Shown one piece after another: positions 34,957 through 45,579 of a stretch of DNA of 64,000 nucleotides. The DNA comes from Gemmatimonadota bacterium. Its GTDB lineage: Bacteria; Gemmatimonadota; Gemmatimonadetes; Gemmatimonadales; GWC2-71-9. The DNA is taken from contig QHTK01000054.1 of NCBI GenBank assembly GCA_003220795.1, forward strand, positions 1-64,000, read 5' to 3'. Under the pieces are notes generated by a model. That model saw only the letters and a program-made list of their open reading frames with translations. It was not told where the DNA came from and did not search any database. How positions within the stretch are numbered: the first letter of the stretch is position 1; each line of letters starts with the position of its first letter. Both the position numbers and the translations under genes were made by a program.

Positions 34957-36642
34957 ATGCTGGAGGAGGCTCGGACGACCCGTCGGACGCTGATACAACT
35001 GGCAGCGGTCCTCATCGCCCCGGTCGTCGCGTGCAGCGGCGACCGGCCGGCGGGTCCCGATCCGCTCGCGTCGTGCGGCGACCGCGCGACGCAGATCACG
35101 CTCGCCGTCGGGCAGTACGTGTCGGTCGATCCCGCATCCGATTCCGGGTGCGTGACGTTCCCTGCGAACGCCGCCGCCGATTCCGCCGAATACCTCGTGG
35201 TGCCGCAGTCCGTGGCCGGGGCCTCGGGGCGAACGGCGACGTTTCAGCTGCGCGGTGGCGCGGTCGGCGCGACGGCGCCGCTCGTGGCGTCGGTGCAGGC
35301 GCCGCCGGCCTGGGGAGCCTCCGTGGCAACGACGTTCGACGCGTTTCGGCGCTCGCTGGCGCGGCGGCGCAGCTACACCATGCCGGCGGCGCGACGGCCA
35401 TCACTCGCAGCGACCGGAGTCACAGGCGCCGTGGCCACCGGCCCGCCCGCGCTCGGGGCGCTTGGGAGCTTCACGGTTTGCGACACGCTGAACTGCTCGT
35501 CGTTCAAGAACGTAGGGGCGCGGGTCAAGGCAGTGGGTGCACATGTCGCTATCTATGTGGACACGTTGGCGCCGACGCCCGGCCTCGACTCGGCCGACCT
35601 CGACACGCTCAAACAGGTGTTCGATTCGCGCCTCTATCCACTCGACACCACCGCGTTCGGCGGTGTCTCCGACATCGACGCCAACACGGTGGTGATCGTC
35701 CTCATGACGGGCGTCGTCAACAAGCTCGTGCCGCGCAGCAGCCAGTGCGCGAGCGCGAGCTTCGTCGCGGGGTTCTTCTTTCCGGGAGATCTCGATCCGG
35801 CGTTCGCGTCCCGGTTCAATCAGGGCGAGATCTTCTATTCGATCGTCGCGGATTCCACGGGGACGTTGAGCTGCCCCCATACGGCCACCGAGGTCAAACG
35901 GCAAACACCGAGCACGTTCACGCACGAGTTCCAGCACATGATCAACTTCGTGCAGCACGTGCTGGTGCGGCGCGGCCAGTCCGAGGAAGGCTGGCTCGAC
36001 GAGGGTCTGTCGAAGTACGCCGAGGAGCTGGCAGGGCGGAGTTACCTCCCCGGAGACCCCGCCACCTTCACGCGCTATGCCATCGACCCCGTGTACGACG
36101 CCTACCAGTACTTGAGCGCGACCGGCAGCTACCCGCTCGAGATTCCGGAGGACACCGGCAAGATCGGCGAGATCGGGGCGTCCTGGCTGTTCACCCGCTA
36201 TCTCGTCGATCAGTTCGGGGATTCCCTACCCCACCGGCTGGTGAACAGCGCCCTTAGCGGATCGGCCAACGTCGCGGCCCAGACGGGACAGCCGTTCGCA
36301 ACGAGCCTGACGAACTGGGCCCTGGCCAACTGGGTCTCCGACCTCCCCGGTTTCACCGCCCCGCCGCAGCTGCGGTACACCTCGTGGCACTTCCGGACGA
36401 CCTACCAATCGCTCCATAGCCAGGATCCGGGTGATTTCCTTCTTCCCTTCCCGCTCGTGCCGAAGGCGAGCAGCGGAGATGCGATCACCCTGAGCGGCGT
36501 CCTGCAGTCCGGCTCGGGCCTGTACCAGCGCGCGCTACAGCGCGGTGGCGCGGCCGGATTCGGGTTGTTATTCGCCGGAGCGGGGGGCGCCCCGCTGCCG
36601 CCAGCCGTCGCGGCGCGACTCAACATCATCCGGATCCGCTGA
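34957..36642 (+). CDS. Putative envelope lipoprotein zinc metalloprotease (HEFQH)
   Basis: The 561-residue product has an N-terminal signal with TRRTLIQLAAVLIAPVVAC, a lipobox-like end and twin arginines. The zinc motif THEFQHMINF occurs near residue 328 and is followed by GWLDEGLSKYAEE, whose Glu could be the third ligand (gluzincin-like; M30/hyicolysin is the nearest type I can suggest). The N-terminal third is strand-rich and probably an adhesion or propeptide region. The gene lies 21 bases after the TonB receptor. The target is unknown. Confidence 0.7.
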   Translation: MLEEARTTRRTLIQLAAVLIAPVVACSGDRPAGPDPLASCGDRATQITLAVGQYVSVDPASDSGCVTFPANAAADSAEYLVVPQSVAGASGRTATFQLRGGAVGATAPLVASVQAPPAWGASVATTFDAFRRSLARRRSYTMPAARRPSLAATGVTGAVATGPPALGALGSFTVCDTLNCSSFKNVGARVKAVGAHVAIYVDTLAPTPGLDSADLDTLKQVFDSRLYPLDTTAFGGVSDIDANTVVIVLMTGVVNKLVPRSSQCASASFVAGFFFPGDLDPAFASRFNQGEIFYSIVADSTGTLSCPHTATEVKRQTPSTFTHEFQHMINFVQHVLVRRGQSEEGWLDEGLSKYAEELAGRSYLPGDPATFTRYAIDPVYDAYQYLSATGSYPLEIPEDTGKIGEIGASWLFTRYLVDQFGDSLPHRLVNSALSGSANVAAQTGQPFATSLTNWALANWVSDLPGFTAPPQLRYTSWHFRTTYQSLHSQDPGDFLLPFPLVPKASSGDAITLSGVLQSGSGLYQRALQRGGAAGFGLLFAGAGGAPLPPAVAARLNIIRIR

Positions 36643-36644
36643 TC

Positions 36645-37295
36645 GTGGTGGTCGGGTACTGGCGCCTAGCGGGCATCACGAGCGGCCTCGCCTGCGCCGC
36701 GGGCGCTCTGCAGGCCCAGCTGCTGGTGCGGGCGGCCCTGGGTGCGCGCCACACGTCCACGCTGGTGCATGACTCGATCATCACGCCGTTCGTCCTGCGC
36801 CCAGCGCTGGCCCCCGCGCTAGCCGTCACGGCCGCGACGCCGCTCGACGAGCGCTGGACTGCACAGGTCACGCTCGACTTCTCGACCAGCACGCTCGAGC
36901 GTCACGACGCGGATGGGACGACGACGGGCCTGGGCCGGGTGAGCACGTTGGCCTTCACGGTCGGCCTGCGCCGCCCACTCGGCGCCGGGTTCGCCGCCGG
37001 CGCTGGCGTGGGCGGGCTCAAGTACCTTCCCGCCGGCGAAACGGGAATCTTCCGGAGCGGAGCGGGCGGGGTGCTCGGGCTGGCCGGTGCCGTCGTCTCG
37101 TACGCCCCGCCCCGCGTTGGCGGCCGCTGGCAGCTCGGAATCGAGGCGCGCTACGATGTGCACCGGTTCATCACCCCTGCACTGCGCAGCGAGGGGTTCA
37201 CCTCTGCCCGAACGGTACATCGGATCGCGCTGGCCCTGCGCGCCGGAAGAGGGGGGGCCGCGGGGGCCGCGGGGGCCGCGGGGGCCGCGCCCTGA
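36645..37295 (+). CDS. Small outer-membrane beta-barrel-like protein
   Basis: The 216-residue product has a signal peptide (ending GALQAQ) and alternating strands with Gly/aromatic turns (WTAQVTLDFSTSTLERHD...LAFTVGLRRPLGAGFAAGAGVGGLKYL), as in 8-10-stranded OmpW/OmpA-like barrels. The normal barrel would end at about residue 202 (VHRIALALRAGRG); a tail of GAAGAAGAAGAAP encoded by tandem repeats follows. It lies between two metalloprotease genes, with two bases to the upstream stop. No specific family is recognised. Confidence 0.65.
   Translation: MVVGYWRLAGITSGLACAAGALQAQLLVRAALGARHTSTLVHDSIITPFVLRPALAPALAVTAATPLDERWTAQVTLDFSTSTLERHDADGTTTGLGRVSTLAFTVGLRRPLGAGFAAGAGVGGLKYLPAGETGIFRSGAGGVLGLAGAVVSYAPPRVGGRWQLGIEARYDVHRFITPALRSEGFTSARTVHRIALALRAGRGGAAGAAGAAGAAP
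37254..37289 (+). repeat. Four perfect 9-base tandem repeats at a gene boundary
   Basis: GGGGCCGCG occurs four times in a row and encodes the Ala/Gly tail of the barrel protein. The array ends three bases before the inferred start codon of the next gene, in the place of its ribosome-binding site. Copy number changes keep the frame. Confidence 0.9.
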
Positions 37296-37918
37296 GGCAC
37301 GCGCTCGCCGCAGCCGGCCTGCTGGTGCTCGCGTGCAGCGAGCCCACTCCGCCATCGCGCGCCGGGACGTATGGCTTCGAGGCCGGCGGCGACGTGTTCC
37401 ACTGGCCGGCCGAGCGGCTGCCGGTGCGGTTTTACGCCCAGCCGACCGGGAATCTGCGCTTTCTCGTACAGCACGCGGTCGACAGCTGGGCCGGTGTGTT
37501 CCTGTACGGGGAGTTCAGGGGAACGTTGGTCGCCGATTCGACCGGAGCCGATGTGATCGTCCAGGCGGACAGCGTTCCCGACGTCCCACCGGATCCCGGT
37601 GCGCCGGTCTACGCATGCAACGAGGTGACCGCGGTGCCGCCAATCGACACCAACAACCGCTTCACCGAGCCTTTCCACATCCGTGTGGCCGTGCTGCCGG
37701 GGTTCACCCCGGCCCAGGTGGCCGCATGTCTCCGGCGTACCACGATCCACGAAGCGGGACACGCCTTGGGCCTGTTCCAGCACAGTCCCGACCCGGTAGA
37801 CATCATGTGGGGACCGAGCGGCGCCGCTCCGATCACCGCGGACGGGCCGAGCGACCAGGACCGCCGCACCGTGGAGCTGCTGTATCACACACCGCCGACG
37901 GTACTTCCGCCGCCTTGA
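37292..37918 (+). CDS. Lipoprotein matrixin-type metalloprotease, apparently starting at CTG
   Basis: The metzincin motif HEAGHALGLFQH and a following Met-turn (DPVDIMWGPS) mark an M10-like zinc protease with all three His ligands and the catalytic Glu. The first in-frame GTG (37325) would give MLACSEP, too short for secretion. Reading from CTG at 37292, which overlaps the upstream stop as CTGA, gives RHALAAAGLLVLAC, a good lipoprotein signal. The protein is then 208 residues. A -35-like TTGACA overlaps the stop codon. Role unknown; it may work with the HEFQH protease two genes upstream. Confidence 0.8.
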   Translation: MRHALAAAGLLVLACSEPTPPSRAGTYGFEAGGDVFHWPAERLPVRFYAQPTGNLRFLVQHAVDSWAGVFLYGEFRGTLVADSTGADVIVQADSVPDVPPDPGAPVYACNEVTAVPPIDTNNRFTEPFHIRVAVLPGFTPAQVAACLRRTTIHEAGHALGLFQHSPDPVDIMWGPSGAAPITADGPSDQDRRTVELLYHTPPTVLPPP

Positions 37919-37943
37919 CAGGGGTCCGACGGCCCGGTAGCAT
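37915..37943 (+). promoter_or_regulatory. Sigma70-type promoter for maeB
   Basis: A perfect TTGACA, overlapping the stop of the metalloprotease gene, is followed after exactly 17 bases by TAGCAT (four of six matches to TATAAT). Transcription would start about 17-25 bases before the maeB start. This is the best promoter match I found in the window. Confidence 0.65.
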
Positions 37944-37966
37944 AACTCCTTCACAAAAAAGGACTT

Positions 37967-40243
<2,277 letters not shown>

Positions 40244-40262
40244 GCATTCCCTGGCGCGACGC

Positions 40263-41882
40263 GTGACCGCGCAAGCGACGCGCTCCGCACAGGAGGGTCA
40301 CCGGCGCACGCCCGGGCTCGACGCCCTCGGGCTCGCCCCGGAGCAGGCGGTGCACTGGAACCTGCGACCCGCGGCGCTGTACGAGCACGCCGCGCGGCGC
40401 GGCGAGGGCGTGATCACGGAGGGCGGCGCGTTCTGCGCAGTGACGAGTCCGCACACGGGTCGCAGCCCCAACGACAAGTTCATCGTGCGGGACGCCGCGT
40501 CCGAAGCCGACGTGTGGTGGGGGCGGGTGAACCGGCCGATGACGGACGAGCATTTCGAGCGGCTGCGCGCGGACGTGGTGCGCCACCTCAACCGGCAGGA
40601 GCTGTTCGTGCGCGACCTGTTCGCGGGCGCGGACCCGAACCACCGCATCGGGATCCGGTTCGTGACGCCCAACGCCTGGCACGCGCTGTTCGTGTACAAC
40701 ATGTTCCTGCGCCCGACGGCGTCCGACCTCGCGGCGTTCGCGCCCGCGTGGCAGGTGCTGCACGCGCCCGAGTTGGAGGCCGACCCCGCCGTGCACGGCA
40801 CGAACTCCACGACGTTCATCGTGATCAGCTTTGCCAAGCGCACGATCCTCATCGGCGGCACCCGCTACGCGGGCGAGCTGAAGAAATCGATCTTCTCGAT
40901 CCTCAACTACGTGCTCCCCAAGCGCGGCGTGCTGTCGATGCACTGCTCCGCCAACCTCGGCGAGGCGGGCGACGTCGCGCTGTTCTTCGGGCTCTCGGGG
41001 ACGGGCAAGACGACGCTCTCGGCCGACGCCGAGCGCGCGCTGATCGGCGACGACGAGCACGGCTGGAGCGACCACGGCGTGTTCAACTTCGAGGGCGGGT
41101 GTTACGCGAAGGTGATTCGGTTGTCGCGCGAGAGCGAGCCCGAGATTCACGCCACGACTCGGATGTTCGGCACCGTGCTCGAGAACGTCATGGTGGACCC
41201 GGAGACCCGGACGATCGACCTCGAGTCCGCGGCGATCACGGAGAATACGCGCGCCTCCTATCCGATTCACTTCATTCCCAAGCACGTCGCCGGGGGCATG
41301 GCGGGGCACCCGTCACACATCGTGCTCCTGACGTGCGACGCCTACGGGATCATGCCCCCGATCGCGCGGCTCTCGCCCGCGCAGGCGATGTACCACTTCC
41401 TCTCGGGCTATACCGCCAGGGTGGCCGGGACGGAGCGGGGAGTCACCGAGCCGACGGCGGCGTTCTCTGCCTGTTTCGGCGCGCCGTTCCTGCCGCTGCA
41501 CCCCAACACCTACGCCGCGCTGCTGGGAGAGAAGATCGCCCGCCACGGCGTGCAGGGCTGGCTCGTGAACACCGGATGGTCGGGAGGCCCGTTCGGAGTC
41601 GGACAGCGCATGCGACTCGGGCTCACCCGCGCCATGGTGCGCGCCGCGCTGGCGGGGAAGCTCGACCGTATCCCAACCGTTGCCGAGCCGGTGTTCGGGC
41701 TCGAGGTGCCGCTGCAGGTCCCGGGCGTGCCCGAAGACGTCCTGCTGCCGCGCGCCACGTGGCCCGACCCCACCGCCTACGACGCTCAGGCGGCGAAGCT
41801 GGCGCAGATGTTTCGACAGAATTTCGAGCAGTTCCAGGACCACGTGCACGCCGCGGTGCGGGACGCCGGTCCGTCGCGTTGA
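40263..41882 (+). CDS. pckA: Phosphoenolpyruvate carboxykinase (ATP)
   Basis: PckA converts oxaloacetate and ATP to PEP and carbon dioxide, the entry to gluconeogenesis. The 539-residue protein has the family motifs TSPHTGRSPNDKFIV, GTRYAGELKKSIFSILNYVLP, the kinase-1a loop FGLSGTGKTTLSAD and the kinase-2 motif FNFEGGCYAKVI. Length is usual for the ATP-dependent enzyme. The GTG start lies 19 bases after maeB, so both enzymes may respond to the same promoter and control carbon flow at the PEP-pyruvate-C4 junction. Confidence 0.97.
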   Translation: MTAQATRSAQEGHRRTPGLDALGLAPEQAVHWNLRPAALYEHAARRGEGVITEGGAFCAVTSPHTGRSPNDKFIVRDAASEADVWWGRVNRPMTDEHFERLRADVVRHLNRQELFVRDLFAGADPNHRIGIRFVTPNAWHALFVYNMFLRPTASDLAAFAPAWQVLHAPELEADPAVHGTNSTTFIVISFAKRTILIGGTRYAGELKKSIFSILNYVLPKRGVLSMHCSANLGEAGDVALFFGLSGTGKTTLSADAERALIGDDEHGWSDHGVFNFEGGCYAKVIRLSRESEPEIHATTRMFGTVLENVMVDPETRTIDLESAAITENTRASYPIHFIPKHVAGGMAGHPSHIVLLTCDAYGIMPPIARLSPAQAMYHFLSGYTARVAGTERGVTEPTAAFSACFGAPFLPLHPNTYAALLGEKIARHGVQGWLVNTGWSGGPFGVGQRMRLGLTRAMVRAALAGKLDRIPTVAEPVFGLEVPLQVPGVPEDVLLPRATWPDPTAYDAQAAKLAQMFRQNFEQFQDHVHAAVRDAGPSR

Positions 41883-43144
41883 CGGCGTTCGAGGTCGTCC
41901 GCGACCCGCTCTGGAACAACATCCGGCTCGACCCCGCGGCCCTCGCGGTGGTCGACACCCCCGCCGTTCAGCGACTCCGCTACGTGCGGCAGCTGGGCCA
42001 TGCCTTCCTCGTCTACCCGGGCGCCACGCACAGCCGCTTCGAGCACGCCCTCGGCGCTTATCATCTGGCGCGGCGCGCGCTGTCGCAGCTCGAGGACGCG
42101 GGGGATGCCCGGCTCACGCCCGGCGATCGCACCACGCTCACCCTGGCGGCGCTGCTGCACGACATCGGGCATTACCCGTTCTCCCACGCGCTCGAAGAGG
42201 CCGGCCTCCTGCGCCACGAAGCGGTAGCCGAGCGCCACCTCGCCCGCGGCGAACTGGCCGAGCGGCTCGGGGAGGTAGGCGCGCCGACGGCACAGCTCCT
42301 CGCGCTCATTCGAGGAGGGGGCCGTGAGCCGCTCGCTGGGCTGGTGGCGGGGTCGCTCGATGTCGACAAGCTCGACTACCTGTCGCGCGACGCCTGGATG
42401 TGCGGCGTCCCGTACGGGGTGATCGACGTCGACCGGTTGCTCATGTCGCTGACCGTGGCCGGCGGTCCGGACGGACGGCCGACGCTCGCGCTGCACGAGA
42501 AAGGGCTCGCGGCGCTCGAATCACTGCTGTTCGCGAAGTACCAGATGTACCGCAACGTCTACTGGCATCACGCGGTCCGCAGCGCCACCGCGATGTTCAA
42601 GCGCCTGGTGCGGGATGCGATCGCGGCGGGACGGCTCTCGGCCGATCAGGTCGCGGTCGCGACGGACGACGGGCTGATCCACGACCTGATGCACGCGGAC
42701 ACGTCCGGCCTCGCCCGCCGGCTGCGCGAGCGCCGCCTGGCCAAGCGCGCCGTGGATCTCCCCGCGACCGCGCTGCCGGCCGACGCGGCGGCCTGGCCCG
42801 CCAACGATCCCGATCTGCAGCAGCGCGTCGAGGACCGGCTCGCCGGGGAGATGGGGCTCGGGCCGGGCGAGCTGTTCCTCGACTTCCCCGCGAAGCCCGA
42901 TATGCTCGCCTTGGACCTGCCGCTCGTACAGCGCGACGGCTCCGTGGTACAGCTCGCCGGCGTCGACGCCACGGCTCAGCTCGGCCTCCCCCGGGTCGCG
43001 GGAGAGCTCCATCGGTCGGCCCGGCGGCTGCGCCTATTCGTGCTCCGACCCGCGACCGTGCCGGCCGACGCTATCGTGAGGTTGGTGATGCTGCCGAGGG
43101 AGGAAGTGCTGGAGCGGGTCGAACAGGAACGCGCGCTGTTGTAA
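41879..43144 (+). CDS. HD-domain phosphohydrolase
   Basis: The 421-residue protein opens with DPLWNNIRLDPAALAVVDTPAVQRLRYVRQLG. It carries the metal-binding GATHSRFEHALGAYH and LLHDIGHYPFSHALEE motifs, then LDVDKLDYLSRDAWMCGVPYG. This fits the COG1078 group of dNTP triphosphohydrolase-like HD proteins. The TTG start overlaps the pckA stop (TTGA) and begins exactly at the conserved N-terminus. The substrate is not proved; dGTP or other nucleotides are possible. It converges on the PP2C gene. Confidence 0.87.
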   Translation: MTAFEVVRDPLWNNIRLDPAALAVVDTPAVQRLRYVRQLGHAFLVYPGATHSRFEHALGAYHLARRALSQLEDAGDARLTPGDRTTLTLAALLHDIGHYPFSHALEEAGLLRHEAVAERHLARGELAERLGEVGAPTAQLLALIRGGGREPLAGLVAGSLDVDKLDYLSRDAWMCGVPYGVIDVDRLLMSLTVAGGPDGRPTLALHEKGLAALESLLFAKYQMYRNVYWHHAVRSATAMFKRLVRDAIAAGRLSADQVAVATDDGLIHDLMHADTSGLARRLRERRLAKRAVDLPATALPADAAAWPANDPDLQQRVEDRLAGEMGLGPGELFLDFPAKPDMLALDLPLVQRDGSVVQLAGVDATAQLGLPRVAGELHRSARRLRLFVLRPATVPADAIVRLVMLPREEVLERVEQERALL

Positions 43145-43148
43145 CCCT

Positions 43149-43931
43149 TTACCCTCGAACCCCCGGCTGGGTGATCTGCGTCGTGTCCCCGACCGGGACC
43201 TCCACCGAATCGACCCGCACCAGGATCGCGGTGATGTTGTCGAGCCCGCCGTGGCGGTTCGCCTCGGTGATCAGCTCATCGACCTGCTCCTGCGGCATGC
43301 GGATCGCCGTCAGCAGGTCCGCGAGCTGATTATCCTCCAACATCCCGGTGAGGCCATCCGACGCCAGCAGAAACAAGTCCTTCGGCTTCACCGTGCCGAG
43401 GTAGATGTCCGGCATCACATCACTGTTCGCCCCCACACAGCGCGTGATCACGTTGCTGTACGGGTGGGAGCGGGCCTGCTCCGGGGTGAGGTACCCCGCG
43501 TCCACTTGCTCCTGCACGTAGGAGTGATCTTTGGTGAGCTGGATGAGCTTACCGTCCCGGAAGAGGTACGCCCGGCTGTCCCCCACCTGTCCGATCAGGA
43601 AGCGGGTGTCGTAGAGCACCATCGACGTGACGGTGGTCCCCATGCCGCGCTTGTCGTGCTCGGTGAGCGTGCGCTGGAAGATGGCGCCGTTCGCCGACCG
43701 AATCGCCGCGCGCATCCGGTCGGCGACCTGGTCGTCCGATAGCCCCTTGAGCGACCCCAGCTCGCGCGCCACGAAGCGCACGGCCATCTCGCTCGCCACT
43801 TCGCCGGCGGCGTGCCCGCCCATCCCGTCCGCCACGACGAAGATCCCCCGATCGGGGACCATGAGATAGCTGTCCTCGTTGCCTGAGCGAATGATGCCGA
43901 CGTCGGTGCGCCCTGCGCAGGTGATGTGCAC
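43149..43931 (-). CDS. PP2C-family Ser/Thr protein phosphatase
   Basis: All metal-binding motifs of bacterial PP2C (Stp/PstP) are present: TDVGIIRSGNEDSYLM, VVADGMGGHAAGEVAS, LLASDGLTGMLEDNQ and GGLDNITAILVRVD. The 260-residue protein is purely catalytic with no membrane anchor. It lies nine bases after a triple-FHA protein gene, so it probably dephosphorylates FHA ligands or the kinase. No Ser/Thr kinase gene lies in this window. The GTG start is the only one before the conserved N-terminus. Confidence 0.93.
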   Translation of the reverse strand: MHITCAGRTDVGIIRSGNEDSYLMVPDRGIFVVADGMGGHAAGEVASEMAVRFVARELGSLKGLSDDQVADRMRAAIRSANGAIFQRTLTEHDKRGMGTTVTSMVLYDTRFLIGQVGDSRAYLFRDGKLIQLTKDHSYVQEQVDAGYLTPEQARSHPYSNVITRCVGANSDVMPDIYLGTVKPKDLFLLASDGLTGMLEDNQLADLLTAIRMPQEQVDELITEANRHGGLDNITAILVRVDSVEVPVGDTTQITQPGVRG

Positions 43932-43940
43932 GGTGCGTCG

Positions 43941-45488
43941 CTAGGCGAGAAGGAGGCGGTAAAGGAGAGCCGTCAGCCCCGCTGCCGCGAGCAGCAACAC
44001 GGCCGCGCCCTTGCGGCACCCCTTGCGGCGCTGCTCCGGCACCTGCTGCGCAGCCGGGCGCTTCGAGCCGGGCCTGCCCTTCGCGGGCGGTCGCGGCCGG
44101 GGAGGCGACGCTGGAGGTGCCGCGCGGGACGGGGCGGCGGCCGGGGGAAGGGGCGGCCCGGGACGCGGCGGCGGGGCGACCGCGCTGAAATCTTTCATGA
44201 CCTGCGTTCCCCCGCCTCGGACCATGCCGAGCGCGTCGTCGCTGGGCTCGAATACCACCTGCATGTCTCCGAAACGGAGCAGTGCGCCCGGTGCGAGCGG
44301 ACTCTCCCCTGTGACGCGCTCGCCGTCCACGAACGTCCCGTTCGTCGAGTCCAGGTCCACGACCACCCAGACGCCCTCGCGGCGCTGCAGTTTCGCGTGC
44401 GCCGTCGAAACGGACGGGTCGGGAAGGACGATGTCGTTGTAGTCGGCACGGCCGATGTTGAACACGGGCGTTCGCACGGGGAAGCGTTGATTCTTGAGCG
44501 TACCACTTTTCACCAGGAGGCTCGCCAGCGGAGGGGTGGCGGCCTGAGCCGGCCGCGGCACTGCCTCAACGCCGTGCATCGTGTGCTTCAGCCGCTCGCT
44601 CGCTCCCGCGGGAGGCGCGGCGGGGCGCGACGGCGGGGGGACGGGGGCGGGGACGGGGGCGGCGGCGGCGGCGGGGGCGGCGGCGGGGGCGGGAGCGGGA
44701 GCGGGAACGACTGGAGAAACGGGGAGCACGCCCGCCGCAGGGCCTCGCACCGGCGCGCCGGTCAGTGGGGGCGCGGCCGACGGCGCTTCAGCGGCCGGCC
44801 CCGGCTGAGGGCCGGGTGTGGATGCCGGCACGACGTCGGCATAGAACCGGAAGCTCTCCTCACCCATCCGGATCACGTCGGCGCGCTGCAGCACACGCTG
44901 CGCCTCCACGCGCTCGTCGTTTACGAACGTGCCGTTCGTGCTCGAGTCGACCAGCACGTACCCCTTCGGCGTCTGCACGATTTCGGCATGGCGCCGCGAG
45001 ACGTCTTTTCCCGCCACCACGATGTCGCACCCCGCCTCCCGCCCGAACACGATCGACGCCGCGGTGATCACGTATTCCCGGCCGTCGGTGAGGCTCACCA
45101 CCCGGCCGCCGGTATTGGCGGTGACCCCCGGCTTGCCGGCCCCCCGCGCGACGGGCGACGCCTCCGGCATCGGGAGTTTCTGCATGAACTGCGTGCTGCC
45201 GGACCGACGCTCGTCCACGAAGGTGAGTTCGTGACCGCCCACCTCGACCTTATCACCGTGCAGCAGCGGCGTCGGCTCGGCCCCGAGCCGCACCCCGTTG
45301 ATGAGCACCTCGGCCGCCGGGGCGGCCTTGCGGATGACTACCTGCCCATCCGGCTGCCCCTGGAACACGGCGTGACGCGGCAGCACGGCTGCCCCGGTCA
45401 GCCGGATCGCGCAGGCCGGATCGCTGCCGAGCGCCACCTCACCGACCGGGATAGTGAATTTTTTGCCACCGAGCTCTAACAACGACAT
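43941..45488 (-). CDS. Triple FHA-domain membrane-anchored protein
   Basis: The 515-residue protein has three FHA domains. The first (about 15-92) is degenerate. The second (about 140-215) has GREAGCDIVVAGKDVSRRHAEI and STNGTFVND. The third (about 330-410) has GRADYNDIVLPDPSVSTAHAKL and STNGTFVDG. The linker between the second and third is a long Ala/Pro stretch, and the C-terminus is basic with one final membrane helix (GAAVLLLAAAGLTALLYRLLLA). FHA domains bind phosphothreonine peptides. With the PP2C gene next door it is a phospho-signalling scaffold. Confidence 0.9.
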   Translation of the reverse strand: MSLLELGGKKFTIPVGEVALGSDPACAIRLTGAAVLPRHAVFQGQPDGQVVIRKAAPAAEVLINGVRLGAEPTPLLHGDKVEVGGHELTFVDERRSGSTQFMQKLPMPEASPVARGAGKPGVTANTGGRVVSLTDGREYVITAASIVFGREAGCDIVVAGKDVSRRHAEIVQTPKGYVLVDSSTNGTFVNDERVEAQRVLQRADVIRMGEESFRFYADVVPASTPGPQPGPAAEAPSAAPPLTGAPVRGPAAGVLPVSPVVPAPAPAPAAAPAAAAAPVPAPVPPPSRPAAPPAGASERLKHTMHGVEAVPRPAQAATPPLASLLVKSGTLKNQRFPVRTPVFNIGRADYNDIVLPDPSVSTAHAKLQRREGVWVVVDLDSTNGTFVDGERVTGESPLAPGALLRFGDMQVVFEPSDDALGMVRGGGTQVMKDFSAVAPPPRPGPPLPPAAAPSRAAPPASPPRPRPPAKGRPGSKRPAAQQVPEQRRKGCRKGAAVLLLAAAGLTALLYRLLLA

Positions 45489-45538
45489 GGTGCGGAGCCC
45501 CTAAACCGGAAAGAGCCAGCGCCAGAAGTTACGCCCAG

Positions 45539-45573
45539 CGTTGTAACCGCGCAAGGAAACACGGGTTACAACG
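45539..45573 (-). promoter_or_regulatory. 10-base perfect inverted repeat upstream of the FHA gene
   Basis: CGTTGTAACC and GGTTACAACG are separated by 15 bases in the gap between the flippase-like gene stop and the FHA gene start. No T-run follows. The symmetry and spacing fit an operator or a hairpin; a third GTAAC half-site lies 12 bases nearer the FHA gene. Confidence 0.6.
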
Positions 45574-45579
45574 CCGGCC

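Noticed and set aside
37325-37918. GTG start for the metzincin
   Set aside because: It leaves only MLACSEP before the mature part, too short for export; the CTG reading gives a full lipoprotein signal.
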